The notes beneath the pieces were generated by a model. That model saw only the letters and a list, made by a program, of their open reading frames with translations. It was not told the origin of the DNA and did not search any database. From positions 56,996 through 120,995 of the forward strand of contig UQRP01000004.1 of NCBI GenBank assembly GCA_900543585.1: a stretch of DNA of 64,000 bases, given 5' to 3'. This stretch comes from an uncultured Prevotella sp. (GTDB taxonomy: Bacteria; Bacteroidota; Bacteroidia; Bacteroidales; Bacteroidaceae). Every line of letters starts with the position of its first letter. Position 1 is the first letter of the stretch. A program made the position numbers and the translations under genes. Below, piece by piece: positions 61,180 through 64,000 of the stretch.

Positions 61180-61896
61180 TCAGTTGTAGAGGTTGTAGTC
61201 AGCTACGATCCGCTTGTGGTCATCAGACAATCGCAGGTAAGCCTTTGACAGCGAACCTTTGTCGTCCATGAGCATTACCTCCTTCTTGGTAACGCCATCT
61301 GTGAGCAGTTCTCTCAGTTCATCAAGTGTTACCTCATGCCCACGGATATGCCGCCAGAGCGTAAGGTGGTAAGGCTCGCCGAGCTTCTCATGGCAGGAGC
61401 AGTTGAACGCCACTGGACTGACCAGCACGTCCTCGCCGCACACAGGGCACTTGCCCACCACGGAGCTCAGCGACATGCCATAAACCTCACTCTCTACGAG
61501 CACAGCCGAGAAGATACGTCCCTGTGAGTTGAAGCAGCCGTCGAGCACCGTCGGATGTCCGTCAAGATAAGCCTCTATCTCATGCGGCAGGATGAAGCGG
61601 TGGCTTAGAATGCCGTTGCAGTGCCACTTGCAGTGCTCGCTCTTGTCGAAGTAATGCTCACAAAAGTACCCCTTAGAGGTAATCTTGATGCGACCTCCAC
61701 AGTGCGGACAGCGGTGCTCCAGGTATTTGCCCTCCGGCACCACCATGAGCTTGTCACTCCCCACCTCAATATGAGCGAGGTATTGTTTTCCCTTTCTGTC
61801 CTTGAATGTCAGGACACGGCTTCTGCCAGTGTCCTCCAGTTCCTTTCTGATTGCGTCCGTAATCTGTACGCCACGGATTGATTTCTTGTTTTCCAT
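61180..61896 (-). CDS. Zinc-ribbon protein like the C-terminus of topoisomerase III
   Basis: This is a 238-residue protein. Two Cys clusters appear: HRCPHCGGRIKITSKGYFC (then further Cys in a HxxC pattern) and GKCPVCGEDVLVSPVAFNC. Each is followed by a helix that ends like topoisomerase repeats: LPHEIEAYLDGHPTVL and VTLDELRELLTDGVTKKE. This layout matches the zinc-ribbon repeats at the end of bacterial type IA topoisomerases. The catalytic Tyr domain is absent, so it is a stand-alone DNA-binding part. It lies between the HU and secreted-protein genes. Confidence 0.65.
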   Translation of the reverse strand: MENKKSIRGVQITDAIRKELEDTGRSRVLTFKDRKGKQYLAHIEVGSDKLMVVPEGKYLEHRCPHCGGRIKITSKGYFCEHYFDKSEHCKWHCNGILSHRFILPHEIEAYLDGHPTVLDGCFNSQGRIFSAVLVESEVYGMSLSSVVGKCPVCGEDVLVSPVAFNCSCHEKLGEPYHLTLWRHIRGHEVTLDELRELLTDGVTKKEVMLMDDKGSLSKAYLRLSDDHKRIVADYNLYN

Positions 61897-62009
61897 AGTT
61901 CTAAAAGTTGATTATTGATGATTAAAATGATTAGTAGTTCTAATTGAATTGTTATTGATTAGTAGTTGATAGTTAAGGTTTTGCGCAAGATAGTTAAAGG
62001 TACTTGTGG

Positions 62010-62720
62010 CTAAAGATACTTCCAATCGAGTATCAGTCCGTCCACGATAGCCTTTCCCGACATCACCGTTGCCCAGCCGTCGGGGTCGAGTCCGAACCAT
62101 AGGTCGTTCCACGAATACGTCCTTATCTGCCACGCCAGCAGCCACAGGTCTGTATTGATGCTCTCCAGTCTTGTGACAATCTCGTTGGCCACATAGTATC
62201 GCTCCGCCGAGTTCAGCAGGTTCACCTTGTGCTTCTCCGTCTTGCCGTCAGCGTTCGTCACATTATAGCTTCCCGAGGTCACCAGCTGCTTCATGAACGG
62301 ATAGAGCGAGAGCATCTGTGTGGTGGCATCCATGAGCTCGTCAGACACCAGCACGGCTATGGCGGTTCCTTTCAGATTGCCCGGTATCGACTTTCTGAGC
62401 AAAGCCATGTTCTTCGGTATCTCCACACCCACAAGTTCTGCGGCACGCTTGATCTGATAGATATTCTGCATGGCACCCTGCGCGTTCTGCAAGTAGCCAA
62501 GCATCTTGTTCTCCAAGGAGTGCATCCGCTCCATAGCCACAAATACACTGGCTTCCGAGGCGATAATCACCTTCTGGGTCTTCTCACGCTTCTTGAACAA
62601 GTCCTTCAGTATCTTCGTTTGGGCTGCCACGGCACCGGTCAGGGCCGGGTCGGTCTGCTGGGCGAAGCCGCAGACGGAACCGGACATGGCAAGCAACAGG
62701 CAAAGAATTTTTCTTTTCAT
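62010..62720 (-). CDS. Secreted helical protein of an integrative element
   Basis: This is a 236-residue protein with signal peptide MKRKILCLLLAMSGSVCG and cleavage near FAQQ. The mature protein is largely helical (VAAQTKILKDLFKKREKTQ, LENKMLGYLQNAQGAMQN). This recalls the TraI/TrbJ-like periplasmic proteins of conjugative transposons in general features only. It lies about 110 bases left of the TOPRIM gene and is transcribed the same way. The function is unknown; the likeness may be superficial. Confidence 0.65.
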   Translation of the reverse strand: MKRKILCLLLAMSGSVCGFAQQTDPALTGAVAAQTKILKDLFKKREKTQKVIIASEASVFVAMERMHSLENKMLGYLQNAQGAMQNIYQIKRAAELVGVEIPKNMALLRKSIPGNLKGTAIAVLVSDELMDATTQMLSLYPFMKQLVTSGSYNVTNADGKTEKHKVNLLNSAERYYVANEIVTRLESINTDLWLLAWQIRTYSWNDLWFGLDPDGWATVMSGKAIVDGLILDWKYL

Positions 62721-62828
62721 CGTTTTTCGTTTGTTTAGGCCACGGTCATCACCGACGGTACGGACTTGAAAAGTTGGTGCCGGAAGTGACGCACCATGGC
62801 CTCGTTAATAATTCCCAGTCGATGGATT

Positions 62829-64000
62829 TCACATCTTGAAACTGCTCCTGCACTCATTCCGCTCGCGCAGCTCCGTTCTTATCCTCGCGAGATTCTCGTC
62901 CCGCTGGAACTTCGTCTTGAGCTGCAGAGCTTCCAAGGGCATACCACGCACCACGTCATTCCAGTCCTTGTAATTCACTGGAGGCTTACGGACTTCGATA
63001 CGGTCCGAGAGCTTCATGTGTTTGGCAAGTTCCTCTACAGAAGCCTTGCCTACAGGAATCTCTATCTTCTTACCTTCAGTCTCAACGCCGAGCATATCAC
63101 CGTTCTGAGTAATGGTGAGCCGCTTACCGTCAAGCAGAGCCGCCATACGCATACCATAGATCCGCCCCGGCAGGTCATTGTCGAAACAGTCCACCGCCTT
63201 GGCCATGCAGTAGTGCTTCATCAGTCCCGACACCTGCCCGTTGGACAGCGCGCCGCCCACAGATACGAACGCCGAGTGCGGCAGGTCAATCTTCGCCCGG
63301 TTCGCCTGATAGAACGACATGGCATCGTAAGCCGACTCACAGAAATAGACATGCCTGACCATCTGCGGATTGTTCAGTGCCGAGTGGATGCCCGCCGTCC
63401 ACATTGCCGTCGTCGAGTTCGTCCCTGCCGCCTTGCCCTTGAACCCACGGTCGCCCCGCAGCTCATAACCAGCCAAGTCCGCACAGAAGTCCGGCTCACG
63501 GTACGGGAAGCCTATCATCGGCAGACCGTTCCTGTTCTTCTGGTCCGTGACGATGGCGATATGCCGCTCAAAGAGCGACACCGTCTCACGGCTGATTCCC
63601 CTGTCCTCAAAGATCCCCATGGCATAGTCCATGTTCCTTGCCAGCGGCTGAGCCGTGTAGCGTTTGGGGTTGAACACCGGGTTCAGACTCCCCAGCCCAC
63701 CACTATATCCACGGTCGTGATTGTCCACTACCGGCATGTTGGCAAAGTCCGCCATCACCTTGCCGATGACCTCCCACTGGTTCCTGCCATAAATGTTGAA
63801 GCGGCCCAGGTTCTCACCGATGAAGTCCACCACATCGCCGCGCTTTCCCGTGTTACGGTGGAAGTACTTCTGCCGCTCTTTCTCCTGCGGATGCGAGATG
63901 ACGATGGTGTCGAGCTTCTCTCCCCTGCCGTCGGGCAGAATCAGCTCGATGTACCGTCCCACGCCCGCCTGTCTGTTGAGCTTGTAGCCGAGCGAGAAGG
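62829..64000 (-). CDS. TOPRIM-domain (DUF3991-type) protein, N-terminus beyond the right edge
   Basis: A large part of a primase-like mobilisation protein common in Bacteroidota conjugative elements. The frame is open to base 64000; upstream of the GTG at 63962 it still reads FSLGYKLNRQAGVGRYIEL, so the true start is outside. KRGDVVDFIGENLGRFN is the DUF3991 region. The TOPRIM motif is VYFCESAYDAMSFYQANR (catalytic Glu), and KAVDCFDNDLPGRIYGMR holds the DxD. NYKDWNDVVRG is the conserved end motif. It probably primes or processes transferred DNA. Confidence 0.85.
   Translation of the reverse strand, partial: FSLGYKLNRQAGVGRYIELILPDGRGEKLDTIVISHPQEKERQKYFHRNTGKRGDVVDFIGENLGRFNIYGRNQWEVIGKVMADFANMPVVDNHDRGYSGGLGSLNPVFNPKRYTAQPLARNMDYAMGIFEDRGISRETVSLFERHIAIVTDQKNRNGLPMIGFPYREPDFCADLAGYELRGDRGFKGKAAGTNSTTAMWTAGIHSALNNPQMVRHVYFCESAYDAMSFYQANRAKIDLPHSAFVSVGGALSNGQVSGLMKHYCMAKAVDCFDNDLPGRIYGMRMAALLDGKRLTITQNGDMLGVETEGKKIEIPVGKASVEELAKHMKLSDRIEVRKPPVNYKDWNDVVRGMPLEALQLKTKFQRDENLARIRTELRERNECRSSFKM

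Larger units (their letters stand above)
51720..64000. mobile_element. Integrative (probably conjugative or mobilisable) element, left part
   Basis: The region from about 51720 to the right edge carries a tyrosine recombinase beside a tRNA-Ser gene and probable arm-site repeats on both sides of it. AT-rich cargo genes follow. A leftward block of element-type genes (HU, zinc-ribbon topoisomerase-like, secreted helical protein, TOPRIM protein) resembles the conjugative transposons of Bacteroidota. The exact left end is not visible; it should lie between the tRNA terminator (51713) and the first TGTAGCC repeat (51777). The right end and transfer genes are outside the window. Confidence 0.75.

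Overview
The window is from a Bacteroidota chromosome, most likely a Prevotella-type bacterium (family Prevotellaceae). Supporting signs are the promoters of the form TTTG-N19-21-TAnnTTTG, the type IX secretion regulators PorW and PorX, a complex I operon without nuoEFG and with a fused nuoCD, a DUF4301 protein, a BF0631-type metalloprotease lipoprotein, and a CTnDOT-like integrase. The species cannot be named from the sequence alone.

Left edge (1-7187, minus strand): a type I restriction-modification locus in the order hsdM, AAA/DUF234 ATPase, hsdS, DUF4160 protein, DUF2442-HTH protein, hsdR (cut by the window edge). A GNAT-like acetyltransferase gene lies directly upstream of hsdM. The ATPase gene and the DUF4160/DUF2442 pair each have their own promoter overlapped by a palindrome or repeated half-sites, so both look like self-regulated modules inside the locus.

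Core (7300-51700): housekeeping genes. They include a nitroreductase, a stand-alone piece of a ribonucleotide reductase C-terminus, a cell-wall amidase, an MCE protein, dnaA, a BtuB-like TonB-dependent receptor and dnaB. Next is the leuA-leuC-leuD-(leuA/cimA homologue)-leuB operon, preceded by a complete attenuator: a Leu/Ile-rich leader peptide with competing antiterminator and terminator helices. A minus-strand block follows with an ECF sigma factor, porX, porW, a Nudix hydrolase, a small membrane protein, aroA and a metalloprotease lipoprotein. Then come a tRNA-Pro, DUF4301, a secreted GH2 glycosidase, the eleven-subunit complex I operon nuoABCDHIJKLMN (with CD fused), a MATE transporter, mutY, and a four-tRNA cluster (Ser-GCT, Glu-CTC twice, Ser-TGA).

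Right part (about 51720-64000): the left end of an integrative mobile element next to tRNA-Ser. It begins with a tyrosine recombinase flanked on both sides by many TGTAGCCA repeats, probably recombinase arm sites. Cargo follows: a three-gene operon ending in an agmatine/arginine-deiminase-like protein; two near-identical small acetyltransferase genes bracketing a two-gene operon (a truncated FtsZ/tubulin-like protein and a possible uracil-DNA-glycosylase-like protein). Then come leftward-running element genes: an unknown 305-residue protein, a lipoprotein, an HU protein, a topoisomerase-type zinc-ribbon protein, a secreted helical protein and a TOPRIM protein that runs off the right edge. The cargo is visibly more AT-rich than the core genes.

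Most unusual observations: the FtsZ-like protein lacking its GTP-binding half beside a glycosylase-like gene; the deiminase operon on a mobile element; the fully readable leu attenuator; and the palindromic operators inside the restriction locus.
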